From NCBI GenBank assembly GCA_018466975.1, contig CM031563.1, forward strand, positions 1,612,001-1,676,000: 64,000 nucleotides of DNA. The letters run 5' to 3'. The stretch's first letter is position 1. Each line of letters starts with the position of its first letter. The notes beneath the pieces are model-generated. The model saw nothing but the letters and a program-made list of their open reading frames with translations, was not told the origin of the DNA and did no database searches. This document shows, one piece after another, positions 13,679-25,484 of the stretch. The translations under genes and the position numbers were made by a program. This DNA comes from Sparassis latifolia (lineage: Eukaryota > Basidiomycota > Agaricomycetes > Polyporales > Sparassidaceae).

Positions 13679-16450
13679 ATGCCCTCTCCAGAGGATTTTA
13701 CTAACCTGCGCAGGCGTCAACCCGTTCTTGACGAGAAGCATCACAGTGACAATGTTACTACGATCGCCACAAGTGCTTCTCCCGCGCCATTGGGGTACCT
13801 CGGAGCGCGTGTCTATATCCTGCTGGCTTCCGTAGCCCTCTCGCTGTTTATTTACTTTCGCTCTCGGTCGGCTGCGCCTTTGCCAGAAGTTTACGCTTTG
13901 TGTTCTTCGGATGGCGCCAATATTTATACTATCGACGATTCTAATGCACGCGTGGAGTGCCTTGTTGTCCGCGAGTATTATTTCGTCTATGCAGGCTCGC
14001 TAGGTACGTGTTTGCTCTACGAATCACTGTCCGCCACACCGGTTGCCGCCACCGCTGTGGCCTCGCTCGGTCTTTGTGCTATTTAGATCCGCAGCTTGCG
14101 TTCCCCTGTCATGACTTCGTACTCACTTCTATCCAGACGAAGTGAAGGCGCGTTGGAACGGTGCCACTTCCTTGTGGAATGCCTCCTCAGGACATGCTAC
14201 GACCCTTGAGATTCGGTACACTGAACCTGGCCAAATAATTGTTCCGGGATTGAGTGGTAGGTCAACTTGTATCGCATGGGTAAGGCAACTCAGCCATTGC
14301 AGATTCACACGCCCACATCCTCGAATACGGTGCAACAAAGCTCATGCCTATTGAGGGCGCTAAGACTATTCCAGGTTTGCCTTTGTTGTTTCACATCTGA
14401 ACTTGGTCTGCAGTTGGTCTTATCGAGCAACAGATGCCGTGCAACGCGTCAAGGACTACGTCCTCACCCATCCGGACATCCGCGACGACCGATTCCAGTA
14501 TGTCGAAGGTTGGGGCTGGGACCATACTCAGTGGCCACAAGAGGGGTTCCCAAGCTATGTTGGTGCCACACTTTTGAATGCATTCTCCTCTATTTCACGT
14601 TGCTTTGAAACCAGAAATATTTTGAAGCCGACCCCATTGTGGCAGACCGCCTTATCATCTTGCAAAGCAAGGATGGCCATGCTATGTGGGTTTCGCGGAA
14701 GGTGGTCGAGTCTATGGGGCCATTGCCAATGGAAGTTGATGGTGGCGTCATTCTCCGCGACTCTGAGGGCAACCCTACAGGTGTGTCCGTATGTCTTATC
14801 TGCGCAACCGTTAATCATGACCTTGGAGCTAGGTGTATTCCTGGACAACGCTCAGGACCTAATCAAGAAGCCCAAGCCCACTTATGAAACGCTCGAGAGA
14901 CGATTCATGGCGACCGTTCAAGAAGCACTTAAGCGCGGCCTGACTGCGATCCATGATGCGGGATTAGACCCCATCTCCCTTGAATTCTTCCGAAAGTAGG
15001 TGTATCGATGAGCCTTTCCGAACTACATTGACATTTCTGCAGGCGTGCTAACGCTGGCAAATTGCCGGTCGGTGTAGGTGCCCACATCAGTTGGCTGCCC
15101 GTTGATCATATCTGCGGTTTCAGATCCGTATCTACGGCATGACGTACTTCAATGAGAGCGCCGACTACTGGGGGGATAGGACAACCAAAATCGTAGGTGC
15201 CGCAGATAACACGCTTACTATACGGAGCATTAAAGTATTTGCGGATGGTGAGTTGTCACCTTGAGGTCGTAGGTTGATGCTGACGAAGGGTTTTCAGGGG
15301 CTCTCAGGTCCGGCGGCGCAGCGGTATGTCTCGTCTTGATGGGTGAAGCCAGGAAATATTTACTGAACAAATGCGGGTACTTCTAGCTATATGAACCGTA
15401 CGCGGATCATCCTACCACCCGGGGTGTCATGCGCATCTCCCCAGAGACGCTGAATGAGATAGTTCCGAAGTTCATGAGAGATGGATGGCAGGTGGTGCGT
15501 GATCCGTTATGAACGCACTCTATGACTGTAGTCATAGTCTCGCATTCGTAGAATGTACATGCTATCGGCGACCGTGCAAACGGTGTCGTTCTGGATGCAT
15601 TCGAGGCTGCGTTGCAGGAGGCTAATGTGACGGCGCTCCGGCCGCGACTCGAGCATGCCCAGATTTTGACCGAAGCTGACATGGTACGCTTCGGAGACCT
15701 GGGAGGTAAGTAGCATACCATCGTTGTCGGTCTATCAACTGATAATGATATTATCCTTCAGTCATCGCAAGTATCCAACCGACGCATGCGTGAGTTCTAT
15801 CTCCAACAGAGGCGCTTCAGGCTGATAAATAAGTGATACATTCCAATCTCAGCATCAGTGACATGTGGTACGCAGAAGAGCGGCTAGTGAGTGCCCAACT
15901 TCCAGCGTCCGTTGAGCGGTGCCGCTGAATTCAGATACACCAACGCAGGGTGCCGAGCGTATGAAGGGGCTGTATGCATTCCGAAGCATCATTGACCACG
16001 GCGCAAGGATTACACTTGGCACCGACTTCCCTGTTGAAGATCTGAACCCGCTCGCAACCTTCTACGCTGCAGTCACGCGGCTGTCGCCGGATGGCAGCTC
16101 GCCCCATGGTCCGGGCGGCTGGTGAGTGTGGAATTACCTGTATCACGCGATCCACTTCTAATACCGAACAGGTTCCCTGAGCAACGCATGACTCGAGAAG
16201 AGACCCTGAAGGGTAAGACTTCGAATGGCTCTGAGCCCAAGTCGCTCACATACAGGGTTCTGCAGGCATGACCATCGACCCCGCGTATGCATCATTCACG
16301 GAAACCACACTCGGATCCATCGCGGTTGGCAAGCGCGCGGATTATATCGTTCTCTCGCAGAATATCATGACCGTTCCTGCAAATCAGATTCTTGACACGA
16401 AGGTGATAGCCACGGTTATCGACGGTAGACCAGTGTATGGAGAGATTTGA
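13679..16450 (+). CDS. Amidohydrolase family 3 protein (YtcJ/LAF3-like), membrane-anchored
   Basis: Metal-dependent amidohydrolase-3 family enzyme (Pfam PF07969); substrate unknown. Sixteen exons were placed: 13679-14003, 14137-14256, 14303-14374, 14434-14558, 14615-14780, 14833-14995, 15043-15067, 15124-15247, 15298-15323, 15387-15494, 15552-15705, 15762-15789, 15853-15886, 15949-16121, 16172-16212 and 16266-16450. They sum to 1869 bases (622 residues). A single hydrophobic segment near residues 45-62 follows a short polar N-terminus, suggesting a type II membrane anchor. Metal and catalytic landmarks are 'DSHAHILEYG', 'GWGWDHT', 'LQSKDGHAMW', 'AIHDAGLDP', 'VHAIGDRAN', 'RLEHAQIL', 'TLGTDFPVED' and 'ETLKGMTIDPAYASF'. 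Several exons are very small (25 to 41 bases), so automatic callers may break this gene. Confidence 0.9.
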
Positions 16451-17087
16451 GCAGGTGCTATTCACCATGCTATTTTAAACACTGTAGTTATTTTTTTAAA
16501 CCTTTTGAGGATATTGCGGTGGTTGAGCTGGGGAAACACGCTGATATGTAATCGCGTCGGCTTTGTCCATCTTGACACTCGCTGTTATGATTAATGTACG
16601 GAGATTGCTTTCCTTATAGGTCTGCCAGTGTATGTGAAATTTGTCAGCCAAACTATCGCTTCAAAGCTAGAGATTCTGATGTTTCTGTTGTGACACAATT
16701 GCTCAGAGCGCTCGGAAAGTTCCTCATGGGGAGCATGCAGTCTGGCTAACCGACCTTCGCGGACGCACCGCGACCTTCGCGTGCGGCGCTCGCATGTCCT
16801 CTCGTGTCCGACGTCCGTTTTCCTTCCGTTCAGCGAGGCTGGCTGGGGACTCGCGCCGGCGCTCGGTCAGGCGACGCGCGTGGACGGATTAGGCAGGAGG
16901 GACCGTAAATGGACTGTAAATGGCCGCGTGACTCGCGTGACGGGACCGTCAATCTGGCGGAGGAAGTCAGACGCACTAGTCGTGATCACGTCCACGTGCT
17001 CTGACAGGACGCGTCGCGTCACCGTGACCTTGTGCGAAGCTGTGACAGGTTCTCAACCACCGCCATCACCACTCGCTCTCGAAACTG
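16451..17087. other. Intergenic, GC-rich promoter region of the Rad54B gene
   Basis: No gene is seen. From about 16745 the sequence becomes GC-rich and CpG-rich, with a direct repeat of 'CGACCTTCGCG' at about 16752 and 16771 and an ACGCGT box close to the downstream gene. Confidence 0.6.
17009..17014 (+). promoter_or_regulatory. MluI cell-cycle box (ACGCGT) upstream of the Rad54B gene
   Basis: ACGCGT followed by CGCGTCA lies about 75 bases before the start codon. In yeasts this box binds MBF and drives G1/S expression of replication and repair genes, so it fits a recombination gene. Binding here is inference. Confidence 0.4.
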
Positions 17088-20000
17088 ATGCCTGCATTTC
17101 AAAACCCACAGCTTGTGGGAGGGCAGAAACGCAAGTCAGACGTCCATGACCCGAACTTGGCCGGCCGTAAAAGACAGGCACTCAGTGAAGGATCATCGAC
17201 GGTGGCAACGGGTGAGAACAGCCGGACACCGTATGAGCAGTATTGGATGGTGCAATGGTACGTACAAGTTTTTGTATGAGTGAAAGCTTGGTCTCATACC
17301 TTATGAAGGCGGGCACCTCAATACAAAAAGCATAAAACATGGGATGGGGACGCGGTGATGGTCGTCCAGGGTTCCTTCTGCAAGCTCTTCGATATGGCCG
17401 GGAAAGAGTACGCGTTCTCGAGTATTCGCTCTTGATCCTGTCTTTAATTCATTCCCTTCAGGTTGACGTTTGGGAAGGCCCAAGGTATAGAGGGCCCTCA
17501 CCAAATCATCGAGAGTGCGAACTTCACAGTGGGTACGAAAGAGCTTGAAGTAGACAGGCCCGTAGACCGCGAAGACTTTCTGTCCGGCAGAGTGTTTGGC
17601 AAAGGTGCTGGGTCGTGTTCACCGATACTCGCAAGTACTGGTGCCACAGCCAAGCAGTTTGTGCCCTTGAGGCCGAAGGCGATGAATTCATTCAAGTCTC
17701 CCTCGGTCCTCTCCAAATTTGCATCTCAGAAGCAGGCCATAGACTTGGAAGCGGTAGATCTAGTATCTTCCTCGGAGAAGTCTGCGGTAAAGGCTCAAGT
17801 TCAAAATACATTCTGGACTGCAAATTGGTTTGTGAAACATCTGGTCCACAGGGCGTTCACTGATAGACAGCAAGCTTAGGCGGAAACCGCAATCGAAGAA
17901 ACACAAGACATGGGAAGGAGATGCCTTTGTCACGCATCGAGGTGACAAGATTACACTAATATCGGATAAAGGTCTCATGTGAGTGTCGACTGTATGCGGA
18001 ACTATATCTTCCAGAGTTAATGATATTCATTCGTCAAGTATGGGGACGAGAAAATGGGACGGCTTGCCTCTCTATAGCACCTGGAAAGCTAATATTGGTG
18101 GCAAAGAGATAGAACTCGACATCCAAATTTCTGAATCAGAAGTTCCAAGAGTCGCCGGGCGAACTGCTCAGCCTGAGCCAGATATCGAGCTGAGTAGTAG
18201 TCCACCATCTTCACTGCGGCCTTCTATTCTGTTGCAAGCACGGCGTGAGAGCGAGTCCGCACCCGTGAAGGGGGAATCTTCGTCTACTCCGGATTCCAAA
18301 GGAGCATTGAAGACATATATCCCCCCGACGTCCTTCTATGGGCAAGCTGCTCCCAAACAGAAGCCAAAAGGCCCACTGTATGCGCCTTCCACTTATCAGG
18401 ATGGATTATAGTTGACGTTTTTGTAAGACATGATCCCGACGCTGAAGGAGCAGTTGTCATGAAGGCACCTACAAAGGAGCATGTCGCGAAGTACAACAGG
18501 AAGTAAGTTAGATTCTGGGGTCTCTGAACGTGCGCGCTTAGCTGCTTGTCATGCAGGAACTTGCCTGTCGTAGCAGTGGTGATCGACCCTGTATTAGCGC
18601 GGCACTTGAGGCCGCATCAAGTGGAAGGTGTCAAATTCTTGTACGAGTGCGTCATGGGCCTGCGGAAGCATGAGGGACAAGGTTGCATTCTGGCCGATGA
18701 GATGTAAGCCATTCCCAACTTTGGTCCCAATTCACTCAGTAATATCGATTCCTATCCAGGGGAATGGGAAAGACCTTGCAGGTACCTATTACCATGTGTT
18801 CCGAACTATTTCGGTTATTGAGCAGTCATATTGCCTTCAGACGATCGCGTTGGCATGGACATTACTGAGTGCGAATATCATGCTCCCCGATCCTGGACGT
18901 ACTTTGTCTCACTAAATGTTTTCATCCATTTTACCTTTACACAGAACAGAATCCATATGCTGGAGGTAGCCCTGTGGTCGGCAAAATACTCATTGTTTGT
19001 CCAGTCACTCTAATTAACGTGAGTTCCGTGTCTTTGCCACGTACTGGGCTGCAGTCAGCCACCCCTTCATAGAACTGGAAAAACGAATTCCACAAATGGT
19101 GCGATCTCTGTCAAGTCGCCATCGTTCTCTATTTCCGTCATTTCTGACTTGCCGGTAGGCTCGGAAAGGACCGCGTTGGCGTATTTGTCGGCGACAAGGA
19201 TAAGTCTACAATTAAGCAGTTCATCAATTCGCAAGTATCTCTCTGTGTTGGAAACGAAAACCTTCCTGACTCTCTCTTCTCAGACGTGTACACCAGGTCC
19301 TCGTGATTGGCTATGAACGCCTTCGTACGGTGATGTGAGATTCTGTTTTTGCCGTATTCTCATGACGTTGTCTGAATAAATTATTTGAGCTAGCGGCGAC
19401 TTGGCCTACTGCAAGTAAGGGATTGTTATCTGTGGAAGCCTCAGTCAGGCTTACACATTATTTCCAGTCCACCTATCGGTCTCATCATCTGTGACGAAGG
19501 TAAGATTGAAAGCTTAGATGTGCGAGGTGTATCTTGACTCCAGGGGTATTAGGTCACAGACTGAAGTCGGCTAATAACAAGACGTCGACCATGTTCGAAG
19601 CCCTACGCACACCTCGTAGGGTCATCCTCTCTGGTACGCCGATTCAGAATGATTTAGGGGAGTTCCATGCAATGGTGAGAGTTTTATCATCTTTTCACTG
19701 AAGTCGTGAGCTGATCGTGAATATCAGGCGGATTTTTGCAATCCGGGTCTGCTTGGTACGCCCCACAATTTTACGTCTAGTAATACTAGTACCTGACTAC
19801 TACACTGACAGACGACTATAACACATTCCGTCGAGTATACGAGACGCCGATCCTGAAGAGTCGTGCACCGGGATGCTCAGCCAAAGAGACCGAGGTCGGC
19901 GAGGCGCGCTCAGCTCAGGCATGTGCCTTGTTATTCTCTTGCTTCAATATTTCTGAGCTTAACGGTGGACACAGCTCTCCGCTATTGCTCGCAGTTTCGT

Positions 20001-21999
20001 GCTTAGGAGGGATGCCACGATTCTTAAGAAGTACTTGCCGCCCAAATGTTCGCTTCTCTCCGTCTTCCCAATGCCAGGTTGTCTCACTAAACTCTATAGA
20101 CGAATACGTGGTTTTTGTCACACCCACCAAGCTACAGCTCTCGATCTTCAACAAGATCCTGACGGCCGACAAGTTGGACAACCTCATTAGGAACTCAACC
20201 GCAGAGTCGTTGGCTCTCATCAGCATGTTGACGAAGATCAGCAATAGTCCGATCTTGCTCAAGGCAACATTGGACCAGGCGAAGAATAAGGCCGACCGGG
20301 GTGGAGATGTCATCAAACGGAATGCGATCGAGGAAGCGATGCAGTTGATGCCTTCGGGGGCGCAGGTAGAGGATGTGTCGCTCAGTGGTGAGGATGCAAC
20401 TTTTTCGTGATCGGCACAGTTGTGACTCTCCACGCTTCCAGGTAAACTAACCGCTCTGGCAAACCTGCTGCGGTCGCTACGCAAGGTAAACCCCGCACTT
20501 TCTGCGCAGGTTGTCATTCTGCTCATGAGTTCCTCAGAACACTGAGGAGAAGTGTATCATCGTTTCACACTACACTTCTACGCTGAATATCGTAGAAGCA
20601 TATTGTAAGAAGAAAAGTTATACTTACCACCGCTTGGACGGGTGGGTCAGCTTTACACCCCGGCTAGGGCGAGATTGACGCCAGTTCATAGCCAGACGCC
20701 CGCGCCGAAGAGGCAAGAATACGTGAACGAATTCAACAAGGCCTCACAGGCAAAACGATGTCAGTACATCTAAGTAGGCAGTCACCATCATTCCTGACAT
20801 GGCGCCTAGTCCTGTTCCTACTCAGTTCCAAGGCCGGAGGTGTAGGATTGAACTTGATTGGTGCATCTAGGCTGTGTCTGATTGACTCCGACTGGAATCC
20901 AAGGTATGGACGAGATGGCATCACACTTGAACGAGCGTTCATTCTTTTTGTTAGTCATGACCTACAATCCATGGCCCGGATCCACCGGTGGGTCATGATT
21001 CGTGAGTGTGCATATCCAGGACTCACCATTCATTCCAGAGACGGACAGAAGCGCCCAGTGTTCATCTATCGCTTCCTCACGGCCGGAACAATCGATGGTG
21101 CGTGAGTTTCTGCGCGGTGCGCCGGTGTTGGGTAATGACTACCTGCAGAGAAAATATACCAGCGCCAGGTGACAAAACTTGGGCTAAGTAACTGTGAGTA
21201 ATTTTTTCTTCGAGAGCTTGGTCAGTAGCTGAGTCTCGGCTGCAGCATTGATGGGAAATGTGGGCATACTGTTGTGTTTTGTACGCTACTCATGGCTTAA
21301 GCAAGGTTTACAGGGAACTTCGGAATCCAAGTCAGATTCATTTACTCGTAAAGATGTGAGTAAACCACTACCTCGCGTAAATATTCTCTCCTGATGTGAG
21401 CAGCTCCGGGATATCTTCACCGTTCATCCCTTTACCACCTGCAATACCCATGATCTGTTGGAATGCCCCTGCAATGGCTTGACGGGGCCTGTCGAACTAA
21501 ACGAGAAGCGTAGTGACAGTGGAAGCGAAGATGGGGACGAGAGCGACAGTGAGGCTCAGACGCGCTTTGTTGTCGCATCTCAAGTCAAGCCAGAGCAAAT
21601 CTCGAAGATGGACAAAGCGGTTAGCATGAGCACAATCCCTCTCCTCGCTTGAAACAAAGCTAAGATACCCACCCTCAGTATATGAAGCAGAAGAAAGCAC
21701 AGCTCGCCGCACTGGGAGAGTGGACACACATCCACTGCCTCGCGCGCGGTGCTGGAGAGCAGGTGCAGGATGATATCCTTCGGGAAATGCTGTACGCGCC
21801 GGATGGTGAGAAACGACGTGCTTCCTCGTCGTTCCACTCGCTCTTGGACGCGATCGATCTACAGAATGTGTTAGCGGAGAGTGCGCCCCCCATGACGGTG
21901 GACCAGGTCCCAGGAGGCACAATCTCGTTTCTGTTTGAACGGAGCTCATCGAAGGCTCCGGGAGAAGGAAGTCAATCCGACGGGGATGACAAAGGGTAG
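17088..21999 (+). CDS. RDH54: Rad54B/Rdh54 (Tid1)-type Snf2 family DNA translocase
   Basis: Homologous-recombination motor that remodels Rad51 filaments. About 31 exons and 30 introns give a protein of roughly 1,100 residues without frame breaks. The N-terminus carries a KKHKTW(D/E)GDA-containing domain like that of human RAD54B (DUF2439 type), present twice in tandem (about residues 52-115 and 207-285). The Snf2 core shows '[16 protein letters not shown]', Walker A 'ADEMGMGKT', 'ICDEGHRLK' (motif II), '[13 protein letters not shown]', 'RSFVLRRD', '[17 protein letters not shown]' and 'ARIHRDGQKR'. A Cys/His patch ([16 protein letters not shown]) lies near the end. Two introns use GC donors (19231-19283 and 19919-19974). 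The intron 18378-18427 joins 'KPKGPL' to '[11 protein letters not shown]', matching relatives. Rdh54 rather than Rad54 is chosen because of the N-terminal domain and '[12 protein letters not shown]'. Confidence 0.92.
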
Positions 22000-22474
22000 A
22001 GGGTGCGTCTCGCCGTCGCTTGGGTCTGCCAGTGGCAAGTACTCGAAACTCCCCAACTCTATGGGATTAATAATCATGACACCGAATTGCTAAACTGCGT
22101 TCTGCTATATCGTACAGTACTTAGTGTATCTTAGCTACAGTAGCCGGATAAGTAGTAAAAAAACGAGAAAACAAATAAGATTAGCTGACTACGCTAATGA
22201 CATAGCTTAGGTACGTAAGCAGCACCCAGTTTAAGGTAGCGCGCGGAGACAATCGGACGGAGAGGAGAACAGAAACAGAAACAATGATCAGAGTAAATTA
22301 AACGGGTGAAGTAAATTTTGCTGATGAGCATCGTGGCTGAGCGGAAGGGTGACACGATATGTCACATGCAAAGCATTGTCACACCGCTGTGACAAGTCGC
22401 GTCAAGTGCTCGGCGCTTATTCTAGCTTTTAGGTCTCGACGTCGCCGCATCAGCTTCTCATCTCATCTTCTAGC
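22000..22474. other. Intergenic between Rad54B and the XPG nuclease
   Basis: AT-rich 3' flank of the Rad54B gene, then the promoter side of the nuclease gene. No gene or clear element found. Confidence 0.6.
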
Positions 22475-25400
22475 ATGGGCGTGCAGGGTCTTTGGGACGC
22501 AAGTTATCTTCCGATTTATTCCCAGTTTTTGTTGATGAAACTGACTGTATTTTGAATAGATTCTCATAAAGGCGGGCCGCTCACGCTCACTCGCCCACCT
22601 CGCTGTTGTCGATGGTTTCGAGAAGAACGAATTTGGCTGCCGAGCATACCGTGTAGGCATAGACGCTAGCATATGGTATCAACACGCCACCTTCAGCAAA
22701 GGCGGCGAGAACCCCGAGCTCCGACTTCTGTTTTTCCGACTGCGAGCACTAGCAGAACTACCAATTTTGCCACTCTTCGTCTTCGATGGTCGCGAGAGGC
22801 CAAAGGTCAAACGGGGAAGCAGGATGGGCAAGGCGGGTTCTCATAACCTCACGGCTGGCATGAAGAAACTCCTCGATATCTTTGGCATGGAGTGGAGAAT
22901 GGTGACTTCCGTCTCTTTCCCACAAATCGTGACGCTTGAATCTCACGCTTTCCAAGGCGTTCGGTGAGGCAGAGGCGGAACTAGCCCATCTCAATCGCAT
23001 AGGCATCATTGACGCTGTCATGACGGACGATGTAGACGCCCTGGTCTTCGGCGCTCAAGCCGTCATCAGGAAGTGAGTGGCTACATGATTTTCTCAAGTG
23101 GCCTCATGTAACTTTTCCTGTGCAGCGCAAGTCCGACACTGTCAGGTAACAAACCTCATCCTGCACTGAACACTGAGGGCAAAGCGAGCAAACACCACGT
23201 GATGATCATTTCCGCGGACGCCATTCGTATACATCCGGCAGTTGGAATGTCGCGAGGGGGACTCATCCTGTGTGCGCTACTCTCGGGAGGCGACTACGAC
23301 GATGTCAGTGGGAATTCGCGTTGATTACTTCGCCGCTGACACATTTGGCTCCAGGGCCTCAGAGGATTTGGCATCCAGATAGCCTACGGCCTCGCCCGCT
23401 GCGGTTTCGGCGACCGCCTCCTCACAGCGTTCGAGAGACGTTTCCAGCAAGATATTCGCGGGGTACTCGGAGCCTGGCGCATCGAGATCAACGCGGAGCT
23501 GCGTACGAACTCACGCGGGTTCCTTCCGCGCAAGTACCCATCTCTCTCCTTGCCGGACACCTTTCCGTCGATGAAGAGCCTCGAGAACTACGCGAACCCG
23601 ATCTGCAGCAGGCGTGACAGCGAGCGCGGCGGTGGCGGGGCACTGCGCGACACAGGCGAGCTAAGCCTGCCGCGGATCGCGGGGTTTTGTGAGGACCACT
23701 TCGACGAGTGGGGACACCGGTCGGCGATCATCAAACGCTTCCGCGACCTGCTCTGGGGCGCGGCGGTCATGCGCGTGCTGCGACGCGTCGCGTTGGAGGT
23801 GGACAAACGCGAGAAAGATCGGCGGATCGCTGCTGGGCAGAACGGCTTGGCAGTACGCGGGCTCCTTACACCCGCGAGACACGAAGGTGTGGGTACCCCC
23901 GCCGCGCTGATAAAGAAGTATCTAAATCCGAGCGAGGTGGACCGCTATGCGGCGGCATTTGTGCGGCGGGACCCAGCGCCAGCGCTGGTGGCGAGGGATG
24001 AGGGTGAGCTGCATCCGCTGCTGAAGAAGATCGTGGGCTCGCGCAAGCACGTGTCGACAGACAATATCCTCGAGTACCGCGTTGAGGTGGACCCACACCA
24101 GCTTCTCGAGCTGGTGGAGTCCGGGATCAAGGGAAAACACCCGGAGCCTACCCTTTGCGTGGAAAACGCTACAAACTCCGCGTTCGAGGACGACGACATG
24201 CAGGAATTCCTCCTTGGAAGCTCCCAGCAGGGGGAGAAGAGTTCCAAGAAGCCGCCACCGGACCCGTACAGCGTTTTGCGCATTTGGCTGCCTGCGTCGA
24301 TCATGCGGCAAGTACACCCGGGCCTTGTCGAAAATTTTGAAGCTGCAGAGGAGGCCAAACTGATGAAGAAGAGCACTGTGGGGAAGCGCAAGAGACAGAG
24401 AGATGATGACGCCAGTAGTGATGTCGATTCCCTGGCCGGCGGCTCTCCGCCTAAGCAGCAGCGCATGCGCACTAAGAAAGTGCCAGCGGAGGGTCAAACT
24501 ACAGGGCCTTCTGCAAGGAGTCAAGCTGAGAGCATCGCCGGGCAGAGCGCCGTACACACCGAAGTCTTCAGCAACCTGGGAAACTCGCTGCCACGACGGA
24601 ACTGCGGGTTCCTCTTCACATATCCCGATCCCGACGACCCGGACATGCTCGCCACAGAGGACAATGACCACGCTGGCCCCAGCATCGCCGCTGCAGACCC
24701 TCAGTTCGAAGAGCCAGTGGCAGGCCCGTCTGGCCGATATGATGATATTTTCGACCAGATTTCGGGCAACTACGCTGCGCCGGCTGCCAAAGAGAAAGCC
24801 AAGGCACCAGCGAGGCGTAAGCCAACCAGAGCGTCCGAAGCTGGTGTCGGCGCAAAATCCCGAGCAAAGGCTACTGGAGCAGCAAGTGTCATCGCCGCGC
24901 CGAGTGACGACAAGCTCCCACCCGCCACGGGTCGGTTGGCCAAGTACGACGACATGTTTGACCGAATCCTGGGTATCAAGCCAGGTCTGTCGGGCAGAAA
25001 GAACAAGGGCAAAGCCCCCATGAGACCTCGAGCGTCTGCTTCAGCGGCAGGGTGCGCTATCCAGGGCGCAGCGGAGCCCAGCGTGAGCGCATCAAAGCGC
25101 AGAAAGACGGCCGCGGGTGCCGTCGCGTTTCCCGACATGTGTCTCGGAGACGAGGCCGATGGCTCAGTAAGGCGCCGAAGCGTTGCAGCAGCGGCTTTTC
25201 CTGATCTCCCAAGTCCCCCCCGGCGCCAACTTCCCCTGCCCGCACCGGCTCCCTTACGGCGTCGTACCACCGTTGATAGCTCGAACGTCATTGAAATTCC
25301 TAGTGACGACGATGCAGAGCCCGTTCCGCGTGCGCGTCCGCGAGTGCCCGACACCACCAAGGAGCTAGCTTCGGCGAGAAGTGCGCTTCGGCGACATCCT

Positions 25401-25484
25401 TTGGAGCCTTCTTCTTCCCAAGACAGCGGGCTCGGCCTCGACTCATTCCTACAGGACACGGAAGTGGTGTTCGACTTCACTTGA
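22475..25484 (+). CDS. YEN1: XPG/Rad2-family structure-specific nuclease, GEN1/Yen1-like Holliday junction resolvase
   Basis: Nuclease of the Rad2/XPG superfamily, closest in layout to Yen1/GEN1, which cut Holliday junctions. Exons 22475-22498, 22560-22901, 22957-23072, 23126-23303 and 23355-25484 sum to 2790 bases (929 residues). The first exon codes only eight residues (MGVQGLWD) and is followed by an intron with a GCAAGT donor. XPG-N shows 'RVGIDASIWYQHATF' and 'PLFVFDGRERP'; XPG-I shows 'AFGEAEAELAHLNRIG' and 'AVMTDDVDALVFGA', retaining the acidic metal ligands although the usual Pro of APGEAEA is Phe. A helix-hairpin-helix-like 'GLRGFGIQIAYGLARCGFG' follows. The long C-terminal region is disordered and basic, with two imperfect repeats beginning 'YDDIFDQI' (residue 682) and 'YDDMFDRI' (751) and a SUMO-interaction-like 'VIEIPSDDD' (865-873). 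Confidence 0.88.

Noticed and set aside
15370..15386. GGGTACTTC inside an amidohydrolase intron as a second copy of the 5.2-kb element end
   Set aside because: Only nine bases match; there is no partner repeat or TA duplication, and it is part of a normal 3' splice site.
19915..20526. 203-codon minus-strand frame
   Set aside because: Antisense to conserved Rad54B exons.
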